This document shows, in pieces, positions 31,795 through 40,334 of a DNA stretch of 64,000 bases. The notes below the pieces were generated by a model, which had not been told where the DNA came from, searched no databases, and saw only the letters and a program-made list of their open reading frames with translations. Location of the stretch: the NCBI RefSeq assembly GCF_900215315.1, contig NZ_OBEB01000007.1, positions 186,001 to 250,000 of the forward strand. Reading direction: 5' to 3'. Position 1 is the stretch's first letter. Every line of letters starts with the position of its first letter. Origin of the DNA: Arsukibacterium tuosuense (GTDB lineage: Bacteria > Pseudomonadota > Gammaproteobacteria > Enterobacterales > Alteromonadaceae). Made by a program: the position numbers and the translations under genes.

Positions 31795-34698
31795 ATGCCG
31801 TTGTTAACTGTTTACCGAAGCGGTGTAACCAGCCTGCTATGGTTGCTTAGTGGATTGCTGGTGACGCCGGTAATCGCCACAACTAATGACATTGTCAGCC
31901 TTGATAACTACTTCAGCGAAAGCTGGAGTACAGTCGATGGACTACCCCACAACACCGTTAACGCCATTGCCCAGACACCCGATGGTTATCTGTGGTTTGC
32001 TACCTGGGAAGGGGTTGCCCGCTTTAACGGCCGTCGTTTTGATATTTTTGAGCGCAGTGCTGTAACCGGCTTACCCGATTCCGGGATCCGGACGTTGAGT
32101 GTTGCCCAAAACGGTGATCTGCTGGTGGCCGGCTCGCGTGGTGGTATTGCCCGGGTCAATGGTCATCAATGGCAAAGCTACCCTCCGCTTGGTGTACTAA
32201 TTAACAAAGCGCTGGTAGATAGCCAGCAAAGACTATGGCTGGCGACCGAAGGCGAAGGTGTTGTTATGCAGACACCGAACGGCAGTCGGCGTCAGTTTAC
32301 TGAGGATAATGGCTTACCTGCCAATGCGGCCAATAGTGTGTTTGAAGATAGCAAAGGCCGGATATGGGTAGGGACCAGGGCGGGCCTGGCGGTTATTGAT
32401 CCTGACTTAGTACTACGCCACCCGTTTCCTGAGCAGATTACCTCACCGGTTTTTGCCCTGGCAGCCAACGCTCAGCAGCAATTACTGATTGGCACAGAAC
32501 GCGGACTGTTTCTGCTAAATGAGCAACAGCAATTAACTCAGCTTCTGGCTGATGTGCCGGTTGCAACGCTGCTACCGGAGGCGTCGGGCGTGCTGTGGAT
32601 AGGCACTGTCGACCGCGGCTTACTGAGGCTATACAACAATACTGTAGAGCAATTGAGCATTGAACAAGGTTTACCCAATAACCGGGTACTGGCGTTGTTG
32701 CGTGACAAAGAGCGCAGTCTGTGGGTAGGCACTAATGGCGGTATTTTCCGGCTGCGTGACGCGCCCTTTACAACTTATACCAGTGAGCAGGGCTTAGCAG
32801 ATAATTATGTGCGTACCGTCATGTCTGATCAGGCAGACTGTGTTTATGTCGGTAGCAGCAGGGGCCTTGACCAGATTTGCAATGGTATTATCCGCAATAT
32901 CGACCTGTCCAGTCATGCCAAAGGGCAATCTGTGCTCAGTCTTGCCATGGGCCAGCAGCAAAGCTTATGGATTGGCACCTATACCGATGGCTTGCTGCAT
33001 TATGCTGACGGTAAAGTCATAGCCCACTACAGTAGTGAAGATGGCCTGGCAGCAAATGAAGTGCGGGCAATTTTACCAAGAGCAGACGGCTCAGTACTAG
33101 TAGGGACAGCTCAGGGTCTGAGTTTGATACGAGATGGTCAAATCACCACGCCGGTAGAGGCGGTGGCACTACCTTCACCTTTTATCATGGCACTGCACCA
33201 AACTGACGATGGCAGAGTATTTATTGGTAGTGGAGCCGGCGTATCGGTATGGCAAAACGACCGGGTCACTCAGCTTGATTTCAGTGTGCTGGATCAAGCT
33301 GAATATGCGTTTGGTTTTGTCGAGGACCCAGCCGCCGGCATTCTGTGGATGACTACCGACCGGGGGTTGGTGGCGTTTGATCTTGCTACTGAGCAATTAG
33401 CCCTGATAGGCCGCAGTCATGGTATGCCCTTTGATAAACTCTTTCAGCTGGTTATTGATGAGCAGCAGCACTTCTGGATTTCTACCAATCGTGGCGTGTT
33501 ACGACTGGGCAGAGAACAGGCGCTGGACGTGGTGTATGGCCGGCGCGATCAGATAAACTATGAGTTATTTGGCGAAAGCGACGGAATGGCCAGTGCTCAG
33601 GCAAATGGTGGATCCTCTCCTGCTGCCAGCCTGCATAACGATGGCTCGGTTTGGGTGGCAACCTCTGTTGGCGCCAGTAAAGTACAACCGGCCAGGCTAA
33701 GTTCGTTTTCTGCGGTGATTCCGCCGGTGGTACTGGAAAAACTGGTGGCAGATGGTAAGCACTACTCTTTGCAGCAGTCTGTTAAACTGGCGGCGGGTAC
33801 CAGCCGGATAGAGCTGGAATATGCCGGCTTAGGTTATATTATGCCGCATCGCATCCAGTATCGCACCATGCTGGAAGGGTTTGAGCAGGACTGGGTAGCG
33901 CGAGGTACCCAGGCTAATGTGCAATATACCAACTTAGCGCCGGGACACTATACCTTTAATGTGGCGGCCTCATACCCGGATGGTGGCTGGAGCCCTGTTG
34001 CGGCCACAATTTCCTTTAGTATTGCCCCTCATCTCTGGCAGCGACCACTGTTTCAGGCATTGGTTATATTATTTCTGGTCGCGTTAGTCATTGCCATAGT
34101 GCGCTGGCGTCTGGCCAGCTTAAAACGCAGCGAGTTGAAATTAAAACGTCAGGTGGCTGAAAAAACGGCTGAGCTGGCGGCATTGGCCAGACTGGATTCT
34201 TTGACCGGCCTGGCCAATCGTCGGGCATTTGATGAGGCCATGCAGCACGAATTGAAGCGGGCGAAGCGCCAACAAGAGCCGCTATGTCTGGCATTGCTGG
34301 ATATTGACCACTTTAAGCAAGTAAATGACAACTGGTCACATAGCGTGGGTGATGAGGTGTTAAAAAGGGTAGCAGCTACCTTGCAGCAGCATTGCCGGGA
34401 TATTGATTCCCTGGCACGCTGGGGAGGGGAAGAGTTTGTAATTTTGTTACCGGACACTTCACTGCCGCTGGCACAGGAAGTATGCGACAGACTGCGTCAA
34501 CGCGTGGCCGATACCTGCTTTACCGACATCGTACCCGATCTGACGGTTACCTTAAGTATTGGCCTGGCAACGCTTCAGGTTAAAGACGATGGTAAACAAC
34601 TGCTTATTGACGCAGACCGGGCGCTTTATCAGGCGAAAAACAGCGGCCGGAATACGGTAATCAGTCATAATAGTTTCACCTCTGACGAATCTTTATAA
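31795..34698 (+). CDS. membrane diguanylate cyclase with two-component-type propeller sensor
   Basis: From the ATG at 31795 (AGGGA upstream) it encodes 967 residues with a signal peptide (about 1-32). The periplasmic part consists of repeated Reg_prop blades (motifs such as DGYLWFATWEGVARFNG, SKGRIWVGTRAGL and ERSLWVGTNGGIFR), then a Y_Y_Y domain (about 650-715). One TM helix (about 745-767), a short coil and a GGDEF domain follow. GGEEF is at 877-881 and an RxxD inhibitory site (RDID) precedes it by five residues, so the cyclase should be active and feedback regulated. The longer start at 31672 overlaps metF and lacks a signal peptide at its end. The ligand is unknown. Confidence 0.93.
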   Translation: MPLLTVYRSGVTSLLWLLSGLLVTPVIATTNDIVSLDNYFSESWSTVDGLPHNTVNAIAQTPDGYLWFATWEGVARFNGRRFDIFERSAVTGLPDSGIRTLSVAQNGDLLVAGSRGGIARVNGHQWQSYPPLGVLINKALVDSQQRLWLATEGEGVVMQTPNGSRRQFTEDNGLPANAANSVFEDSKGRIWVGTRAGLAVIDPDLVLRHPFPEQITSPVFALAANAQQQLLIGTERGLFLLNEQQQLTQLLADVPVATLLPEASGVLWIGTVDRGLLRLYNNTVEQLSIEQGLPNNRVLALLRDKERSLWVGTNGGIFRLRDAPFTTYTSEQGLADNYVRTVMSDQADCVYVGSSRGLDQICNGIIRNIDLSSHAKGQSVLSLAMGQQQSLWIGTYTDGLLHYADGKVIAHYSSEDGLAANEVRAILPRADGSVLVGTAQGLSLIRDGQITTPVEAVALPSPFIMALHQTDDGRVFIGSGAGVSVWQNDRVTQLDFSVLDQAEYAFGFVEDPAAGILWMTTDRGLVAFDLATEQLALIGRSHGMPFDKLFQLVIDEQQHFWISTNRGVLRLGREQALDVVYGRRDQINYELFGESDGMASAQANGGSSPAASLHNDGSVWVATSVGASKVQPARLSSFSAVIPPVVLEKLVADGKHYSLQQSVKLAAGTSRIELEYAGLGYIMPHRIQYRTMLEGFEQDWVARGTQANVQYTNLAPGHYTFNVAASYPDGGWSPVAATISFSIAPHLWQRPLFQALVILFLVALVIAIVRWRLASLKRSELKLKRQVAEKTAELAALARLDSLTGLANRRAFDEAMQHELKRAKRQQEPLCLALLDIDHFKQVNDNWSHSVGDEVLKRVAATLQQHCRDIDSLARWGGEEFVILLPDTSLPLAQEVCDRLRQRVADTCFTDIVPDLTVTLSIGLATLQVKDDGKQLLIDADRALYQAKNSGRNTVISHNSFTSDESL

Positions 34699-34699
34699 A

Positions 34700-34763
34700 A
34701 TAGATAAAAATTCACAAAAACAGCATAATTATTGTTGATTCTGCATGTTTGCCGTTCTACACT
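34700..34763 (+). promoter_or_regulatory. argC promoter with two ARG boxes
   Basis: Two ArgR-type boxes lie upstream of argC: TAGATAAAAATTCA (34701-34714, nine of ten conserved-arm positions close to TGAAT/ATTCA) and a weaker AGCATAATTATTGT (34722-34735). Their centres are 21 bp apart, the spacing used by hexameric ArgR. A promoter, TTGATT (34735-34740), 17 bp, TACACT (34758-34763), begins where the second box ends, fitting arginine repression of the operon. Confidence 0.7.
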
Positions 34764-34818
34764 AGCAGCCGTTTTATGCTATAACTTTTAGCTGGTTTTG
34801 CAATTGAGAATGGTTAAC

Positions 34819-35850
34819 ATGCCTTTAGCGTCTTCTTCAGATCAAATAATTCGTAGTGCCGTATTAGGTGCCGCCGGCTATAGCGGTGCCGAGCTATGTG
34901 CCTTACTTAGCGCTAACCCTTACTTCTCACTGGACTATGCCTTTGCGTCTGCCGGTAGAACTGCCGAGCCATTAAGTAATTTATATCCACGTTTTACCAA
35001 TGCCATCGATATTATGGTAGAACCCTGGCAGGATGAGCGGATCAGCTCTTTACAGGTCGATGTGGCTTTTCTGGCGTTGCCACATGAAGCGAGCGAAGCG
35101 GTTACGCCTTTATTATTGGCCGCTGGCATAGTGGTGGTTGATTTATCCGGTGCGTTCCGGCTGAAGCAAGCCGAACTTTACCCTAAATATTATGGTTATC
35201 AGCATCAGCATCCACAGCTGTTAAACGACGCTGTCTATTGCCTGATGGAATGGTTACATGAGGCACCGGGCAATTTAATTTCGGTACCCGGCTGTTATCC
35301 CACGGCCTGTTCACTGGCGTTACTGCCGTTAATTAAAGCCGACATGCTGGCTAAGCAGTGTATCCCTGTTATAAATGCTACCAGTGGTGTGTCGGGTGCG
35401 GGCCGTAAGGCTGCGCTCAGCACGTCGTTTTGCGAAGTAGGCCTGAATGCCTATGGCTTTTTTGGCCATCGGCACCGGCCTGAAATTGAGCAGAACCTTG
35501 GCCGCAAAGTGGTGTTTACTCCTCATTTAGGTAATTTTAAACGCGGTATCCTCGCCACCAGTGTGGTGACGTTAAAACCTGACGTCAGCCCGGAACAGGT
35601 TAAACATGCCTTTACTGCGGCATATCAGTATAAACCGCTGGTCAGGTTGTTAACTCAGTCTCCCAATGTCGCTAATGTTGCAGGTACCCCTTATTGCGAC
35701 ATTTACTGGCAACAGGATGGTGAACAGCTGGTGGTCGTGTCAGCGATTGACAATTTGCTGAAAGGTGCTGCCGCGCAAGCGATGCAGGCGGCAAATGTAC
35801 GCTTTAATAAGCCGGAAACTTCAGGTTTATTCAGCGGGGTGGTGGCATGA
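34819..35850 (+). CDS. argC: N-acetyl-gamma-glutamyl-phosphate reductase
   Basis: Third step of arginine synthesis, NADPH-dependent reduction of acetylglutamyl phosphate. I chose the ATG at 34819: GAGA lies nine bases upstream, while the in-frame ATG at 34810 directly abuts it. This gives 343 residues (E. coli 334). Motifs are GAAGYSGAELCALL (NADP binding, about 17-30), the active-site cysteine in VPGCYPTACSLALL, and HRHRPEIEQ. It overlaps argB by 4 bp and heads argCBFGH. Confidence 0.96.
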   Translation: MPLASSSDQIIRSAVLGAAGYSGAELCALLSANPYFSLDYAFASAGRTAEPLSNLYPRFTNAIDIMVEPWQDERISSLQVDVAFLALPHEASEAVTPLLLAAGIVVVDLSGAFRLKQAELYPKYYGYQHQHPQLLNDAVYCLMEWLHEAPGNLISVPGCYPTACSLALLPLIKADMLAKQCIPVINATSGVSGAGRKAALSTSFCEVGLNAYGFFGHRHRPEIEQNLGRKVVFTPHLGNFKRGILATSVVTLKPDVSPEQVKHAFTAAYQYKPLVRLLTQSPNVANVAGTPYCDIYWQQDGEQLVVVSAIDNLLKGAAAQAMQAANVRFNKPETSGLFSGVVA

Positions 35851-36617
35851 AAACCTTACCGCTGGTAATAAAAATGGGTGGCCGTTTATTACAGGAGCGC
35901 CCGGCGCTTGATGCGTTACTTGCAGTTTGTCATCAACTTAAACAACAGCGGCCTGTCGTGCTGGTACATGGCGGCGGCGATCAGGTGGATCAATGGCTGG
36001 CAAAATTTGGTTTTACCACTGAAAAAATTGACGGTCAGCGGGTGTCGCCCACAGAGCAGATGCCGGTAATAACCGGCGCACTGGACGGTGCAGTTAATGC
36101 AGAGCTGGTTAGCCGGGCGATGTTGCAGGGATTAAATCCGGTGGGCCTGAACCTTTCTGCCGGAAACAGTTTGCAGTTTACTGTAAATGCAAAACTGGGT
36201 GCTGTTGGTTTGGCCAAAGCAAACAGTCCTCAACTAATTAATTTGTTGCTTGAGCAGGGCTTTACCCCGGTTTTCAGCTCTGTAGGCATTGGCACTGAAG
36301 GTCAGTTGCTGAATGTTAACGCCGATTTAGCGGCCGCGGCTATTTGTCAGCTGGTGCAGGGCGAGTTGGTTTTACTGACGGATGTACCGGGAATTCTGGA
36401 TAGTCAGATGCAACTGATTGCAGAGCTTACCCCGGCTGGCGCTGGCGAGCTGGTCGCCAGTGGCGTAATTAAAGGTGGCATGAAAGTGAAGTTGGATGCC
36501 GCACTGGAAACAGGGTTGGCGCTGCAGCGCAATATTATTGTCGCCGGCTGGCAACAACCAGAGAATTTATTAAAACTGATGCAGGACGAGCCGGTAGGCA
36601 CCTGTATTTTATATTAA
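35847..36617 (+). CDS. argB: acetylglutamate kinase
   Basis: Phosphorylates N-acetylglutamate in arginine synthesis. The 256-residue protein aligns with E. coli ArgB throughout: IKMGGRLL at the N-terminus, VHGGGDQVD, NVNADLAAAAI and a C-terminal KGGMKVKLDAA. It lacks the N-terminal helix of arginine-sensitive hexameric kinases, so feedback inhibition by arginine is unlikely. Its start overlaps the argC stop (ATGA). Confidence 0.96.
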   Translation: MKTLPLVIKMGGRLLQERPALDALLAVCHQLKQQRPVVLVHGGGDQVDQWLAKFGFTTEKIDGQRVSPTEQMPVITGALDGAVNAELVSRAMLQGLNPVGLNLSAGNSLQFTVNAKLGAVGLAKANSPQLINLLLEQGFTPVFSSVGIGTEGQLLNVNADLAAAAICQLVQGELVLLTDVPGILDSQMQLIAELTPAGAGELVASGVIKGGMKVKLDAALETGLALQRNIIVAGWQQPENLLKLMQDEPVGTCILY

Positions 36618-36686
36618 ACCCGCCAGGGTGTTGTTGCACACCTATGGCTTGATCAGGAAACCGCCTAGCGGATTACAGCGTGTTTT

Positions 36687-37601
36687 ATGAGTAAATTAAG
36701 CCAGCTACTGTGCTTAGCCGATCTGGACCGGAACCAACTAAATGATATTCTGACTCTGGCCGTTGAAATTAAACGAAACCCGACGCAGTTCAGTAGCGCC
36801 CTTGCAGGTAAAAGTATTGCGCTGCTATTTGAAAAGCCTTCGCTTAGAACCAGGGTGAGTTTTGATGTCGGCATCAATAAGCTGGGCGGTCACAGCGTTT
36901 ATCTGGACTTACAAAACGGCGCTATGGGTGTACGTGAGTCGGTGCAGGACTTTGGCAGTAATCTGGCTTGTTGGACTGATGCTATTGTCGCCAGGGTGTT
37001 CTCCCAGAAAACGCTGATTGAACTGGCGCATAGCAGCAAGAAACCGGTGATTAATGCGCTGAGCGATTTATATCACCCGTGTCAGGCGCTGGCTGATTTA
37101 CTGACCTTACACGAACAGTTTGGCGAGCTGGATAAGGTGCATCTGGCCTTTGTTGGCGATGGCAATAATGTCTGTCATTCATTAATGCTTGGCGCTGCAA
37201 TTATGGGGATGGACTTAACTGTTATTACGCCACCCGGTTTTGGCCCTGACGCCCATGTGCTGTTAAAAGCTCAGCAAATGGCAGCAAAAAGCGGCGCTAA
37301 GCTGATCCTGAGTCAGCATTTATCATCAGCTGCCGGGGTAGATGCAATTTATACTGATACCTGGTTGTCGATGGGGGCTAAAGCCGATCCAAAACAAGTG
37401 GGCCAGTTGTTTGCTGATTATCAGATTAACACTGCAGCGATGCAGCGCTTAGCCGTAAAACATTTTATGCATTGCTTACCGGCACATCGGGGCCAGGAAG
37501 TAACCAGCGAAGTGCTGGATAGTGATTATTCGTTGGTTTTGCAGCAGGCAGAAAACCGGATGCATGCCCAGAATGCCGTATTAGTCAGTTTATTTAGTTG
37601 A
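36687..37601 (+). CDS. argF: ornithine carbamoyltransferase
   Basis: Makes citrulline from ornithine and carbamoyl phosphate. The 304-residue protein has the carbamoyl-phosphate motif as SLRTR (S-x-R-T-R, residues around 52-56), [11 protein letters not shown], and the ornithine-binding HCLPAHRG. The Leu in place of the more common Thr of STRTR does not touch the catalytic arginine and is also seen in related marine gammaproteobacteria. It follows argB after 69 bp and precedes argG by 7 bp. Confidence 0.95.
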   Translation: MSKLSQLLCLADLDRNQLNDILTLAVEIKRNPTQFSSALAGKSIALLFEKPSLRTRVSFDVGINKLGGHSVYLDLQNGAMGVRESVQDFGSNLACWTDAIVARVFSQKTLIELAHSSKKPVINALSDLYHPCQALADLLTLHEQFGELDKVHLAFVGDGNNVCHSLMLGAAIMGMDLTVITPPGFGPDAHVLLKAQQMAAKSGAKLILSQHLSSAAGVDAIYTDTWLSMGAKADPKQVGQLFADYQINTAAMQRLAVKHFMHCLPAHRGQEVTSEVLDSDYSLVLQQAENRMHAQNAVLVSLFS

Positions 37602-37608
37602 GGTAACA

Positions 37609-38814
37609 ATGAGTGTTAAAAAAGTAGTATTGGCGTACTCGGGTGGCTTGGATACGTCGGCTATCGTGCCGTGGTTAAAAGATAACTATAACTGTGAAGT
37701 AATTGCTTTTGTCGCTAATGTTGGCCAGGGCGATGAAGAACTGGCAGGAGTAGAGCAAAAAGCCATTAATTCCGGTGCCAGCAGCTGTTATGTGGTCGAT
37801 TTGCGCCAGGAACTGGTCAATGAGGTTATTTACCCGACCTTAAAAACCGGTGCGGTATACGAAGGCCAGTATTTACTGGGTACGTCGATGGCCCGGCCGG
37901 TTATTGCCCGCGCTCAGGTTAAGCTGGCGCTGGAGCTTGGTGCCGATGCGTTATGTCATGGTTGTACCGGTAAAGGCAATGATCAGGTTCGGTTCGAAAG
38001 CTGCTTTGCAGCGTTAGCACCACAGCTGAAAGTTATCGCGCCGTGGCGCGAGTGGCAGTTTAACTCTCGCCAGTCTTTGCTGGACTACCTGGCAGAGAAA
38101 AAGGTGCCTACCACCGCTTCTGCTACCAAGATTTACAGCCGTGATGCCAATTTATGGCATATTTCGCATGAAGGCGGCGAGCTGGAAGATCCCTGGTCTG
38201 AGCCGTCTGAGCAGGTATGGATGTGGACCAAAGCGCCCGAGCAGGCACCAGATCATCCGGCCTATGTTGAGCTGGCGTTTGCACGGGGTCAGTTAACTCA
38301 GGTTAATGGCAAGCAGCTGGATGGTGTGGCAGCAATTGAGCTGTTAAATGAGTTGGGTTCCGAGCATGGCGTGGGTCGGATTGATATCGTTGAAAACCGG
38401 CTGGTGGGCATGAAATCACGAGGTTGCTATGAAACCCCGGGCGGCACCATTTTACTGGCCGGATTAAAAGGGTTGGAAGCACTGGTGTATGACCGTAGTT
38501 CGCTGAAGTACCGCGAGGAAATTGGTCTGGAGTTTGCTCAGCTGGTATACGATGGTCGCTGGTTTACCCCGCTTAAAGATGCATTGCTGGCGGCCGCAAC
38601 CTCGCTGGCTGAGCAGTTAACCGGTGAGGTGGTGATTAAGCTTTATAAAGGTAATGTTACTGTAGCGAAACGTCGCTCGGTAAATACATTGTACTCGGAA
38701 GCTTTTGCTACCTTTGAAGGTGATGAAGTTTACGATCAGAAAGATGCGGCTGGCTTTATCCGGCTATACAGCCTGGCCAGTCGGATCCGGGCCATGCATC
38801 AACAAAAGGATTAA
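37609..38814 (+). CDS. argG: argininosuccinate synthase
   Basis: ATP-dependent joining of citrulline and aspartate. The 401-residue protein has the P-loop of the N-type ATP pyrophosphatase family (AYSGGLDTS, about 9-17), the [13 protein letters not shown] segment and the [11 protein letters not shown] motif. It belongs to the shorter type-1 family typical of arg operons rather than the E. coli-type longer protein. It lies 7 bp after argF and 5 bp before argH. Confidence 0.97.
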   Translation: MSVKKVVLAYSGGLDTSAIVPWLKDNYNCEVIAFVANVGQGDEELAGVEQKAINSGASSCYVVDLRQELVNEVIYPTLKTGAVYEGQYLLGTSMARPVIARAQVKLALELGADALCHGCTGKGNDQVRFESCFAALAPQLKVIAPWREWQFNSRQSLLDYLAEKKVPTTASATKIYSRDANLWHISHEGGELEDPWSEPSEQVWMWTKAPEQAPDHPAYVELAFARGQLTQVNGKQLDGVAAIELLNELGSEHGVGRIDIVENRLVGMKSRGCYETPGGTILLAGLKGLEALVYDRSSLKYREEIGLEFAQLVYDGRWFTPLKDALLAAATSLAEQLTGEVVIKLYKGNVTVAKRRSVNTLYSEAFATFEGDEVYDQKDAAGFIRLYSLASRIRAMHQQKD

Positions 38815-38819
38815 TCGTT

Positions 38820-40208
38820 ATGGCGATGTGGGGAGGACGGTTTACCGAAGCCACCTTAAGCGAGTTCAGAGAGTTTAATGACTCGCTTAGTTTCGATTAT
38901 TTACTGGCGCAGCAGGACATTGCTGCCTCCAGAGCCTGGGCCAAAGGTCTGCTGCAAGCAGGCATTATTAGCGCTGCTGAAGCCAAGCAATTGGATCAGG
39001 GGTTGGCAGATTTAGCTATCGCCATTGAAGCTGATCCACGTTTGCCATTGCAAACCAAGGAAGAGGACATTCATAGCTGGGTAGAAAGTCAGCTTACCGC
39101 TACGCTCGGAGATGTAGCCAAGAAGCTGCATACCGGCCGCAGCCGCAATGATTTGGTAGCAACAGATCTGCGCTTATGGACCCGCTTACAAGCCGGTACG
39201 GTACGTAAATCATTATTGGCCGCGCTGGCGGCGTTGCTGGAATTTGCTGACAAGGCAGAGCAGGCAGTGATGCCGGGATTTACCCACTTGCAGCGGGCGC
39301 AGCCAGTGTTGGTAGCGCATTGGGCGCTGGCGTACGTTGAAATGTTTAAACGTGATTTAGGTCGGTTGGATGATGCCTTAACCAGAATGGACAGCTGTCC
39401 ACTCGGTTGCGGGGCGCTGGCAGGTACCGGCGTTAATATTGACCGGCAGGTCCTGGCAAATGAGTTGGGTTTTAGTAATGCGGCGCTTAATAGTCTGGAT
39501 GCGGTCTCTGATCGCGATTATCTGGTGGAGCTGTCAGCAACCGCCAGCCTTTGTATGACTCACTTATCGCGCTTGTCAGAAGATGTCATTTTCTTTTGCT
39601 CGGGCGAAGCGGGCTTTTTTAAGCTCGGTGATGCCATAAGCTCGGGCTCGTCACTGATGCCGCAGAAGAAAAACCCGGACGTGTTTGAGTTACTTCGCGG
39701 TAAAACCGGCCGGGTGTTGGGACATCTGGTGGCTATTTTGCACGTGTTAAAGGGTTTGCCACTGGCTTACAACAAAGATATGCAGGAAGATAAACAAGGC
39801 TTTTTTGATCTGATGCATAGCTGGCAGCAATCGCTGTTAGTACTGGCGACGGTATTGCCTCACCTGAGTGTTAACCGGGAGCAATGCCGCAAGGCTGCAG
39901 AGCTCGGCTACAGCAACGCCACCGATTTAGCAGACTATCTGGTAAGCAAGGGTATGCCGTTTCGGGATGCGCATGAATGTGCCGGTGAGCTGGTGCTGGT
40001 GGCATCAAAGCAGCAGTTGCCGCTGGAAGCATTAAGTCTGAGCCAGTTGCAGCAGGTAAGCGGATTAATTACCGATGATGTTTATCCGGCTCTGACGCTG
40101 GAGGCAGGGATGGCCAGACGTTGTGCATTAGGTGGCACAGCGGCGGAACAGGTCATGCAGGCCCTTGCTGATGCCAAAAGCTGGTTTGAACACACGGTTA
40201 CTGATTAA
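38820..40208 (+). CDS. argH: argininosuccinate lyase
   Basis: Last step of arginine synthesis, releasing fumarate. The 462-residue protein is in the fumarase/aspartase superfamily with the signature SSLMPQKKNPD (about 279-289), HTGRSRND and a TGVNIDR segment. Some Vibrio-like relatives carry a fused N-acetylglutamate synthase domain at the C-terminus of ArgH; this one ends at normal length and is not fused, so the first enzyme of the pathway must be encoded elsewhere. A terminator follows. Confidence 0.97.
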   Translation: MAMWGGRFTEATLSEFREFNDSLSFDYLLAQQDIAASRAWAKGLLQAGIISAAEAKQLDQGLADLAIAIEADPRLPLQTKEEDIHSWVESQLTATLGDVAKKLHTGRSRNDLVATDLRLWTRLQAGTVRKSLLAALAALLEFADKAEQAVMPGFTHLQRAQPVLVAHWALAYVEMFKRDLGRLDDALTRMDSCPLGCGALAGTGVNIDRQVLANELGFSNAALNSLDAVSDRDYLVELSATASLCMTHLSRLSEDVIFFCSGEAGFFKLGDAISSGSSLMPQKKNPDVFELLRGKTGRVLGHLVAILHVLKGLPLAYNKDMQEDKQGFFDLMHSWQQSLLVLATVLPHLSVNREQCRKAAELGYSNATDLADYLVSKGMPFRDAHECAGELVLVASKQQLPLEALSLSQLQQVSGLITDDVYPALTLEAGMARRCALGGTAAEQVMQALADAKSWFEHTVTD

Positions 40209-40211
40209 CGG

Positions 40212-40266
40212 CTGATATTGCAATATCAGAGAATAGTACAGGCCAGCAAGATGCTGGCCTTTATTT
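40212..40266 (+). terminator. 18-bp palindrome and rho-independent terminator after argH
   Basis: CTGATATTGCAATATCAG at 40212-40229 is a perfect 18-bp palindrome starting 4 bp after the argH stop. It is followed by a terminator hairpin (stem 40241-40248 with 40252-40259, GGCCAGCA and its complement, three-base loop) and a T-rich run. The second element is a clear terminator for argCBFGH; the role of the first palindrome is unknown. Confidence 0.88.
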
Positions 40267-40334
40267 TATCGGCAACTAAACCATTAATAACAAAGACATC
40301 GGTTAAAGAACATCTATGTGAAAACCAGACAGGG

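Noticed and set aside
36852..36890. SLRTR instead of STRTR in ArgF as a sign of a different transcarbamoylase
   Set aside because: The catalytic Ser and Arg residues are unchanged, HCLP is present, and the same variant is common in marine relatives; the operon context is clearly ornithine carbamoyltransferase.
37985..38000. GGTTCGAA sequence resembling a tRNA T-loop
   Set aside because: It lies inside argG coding sequence and no cloverleaf can be formed around it.
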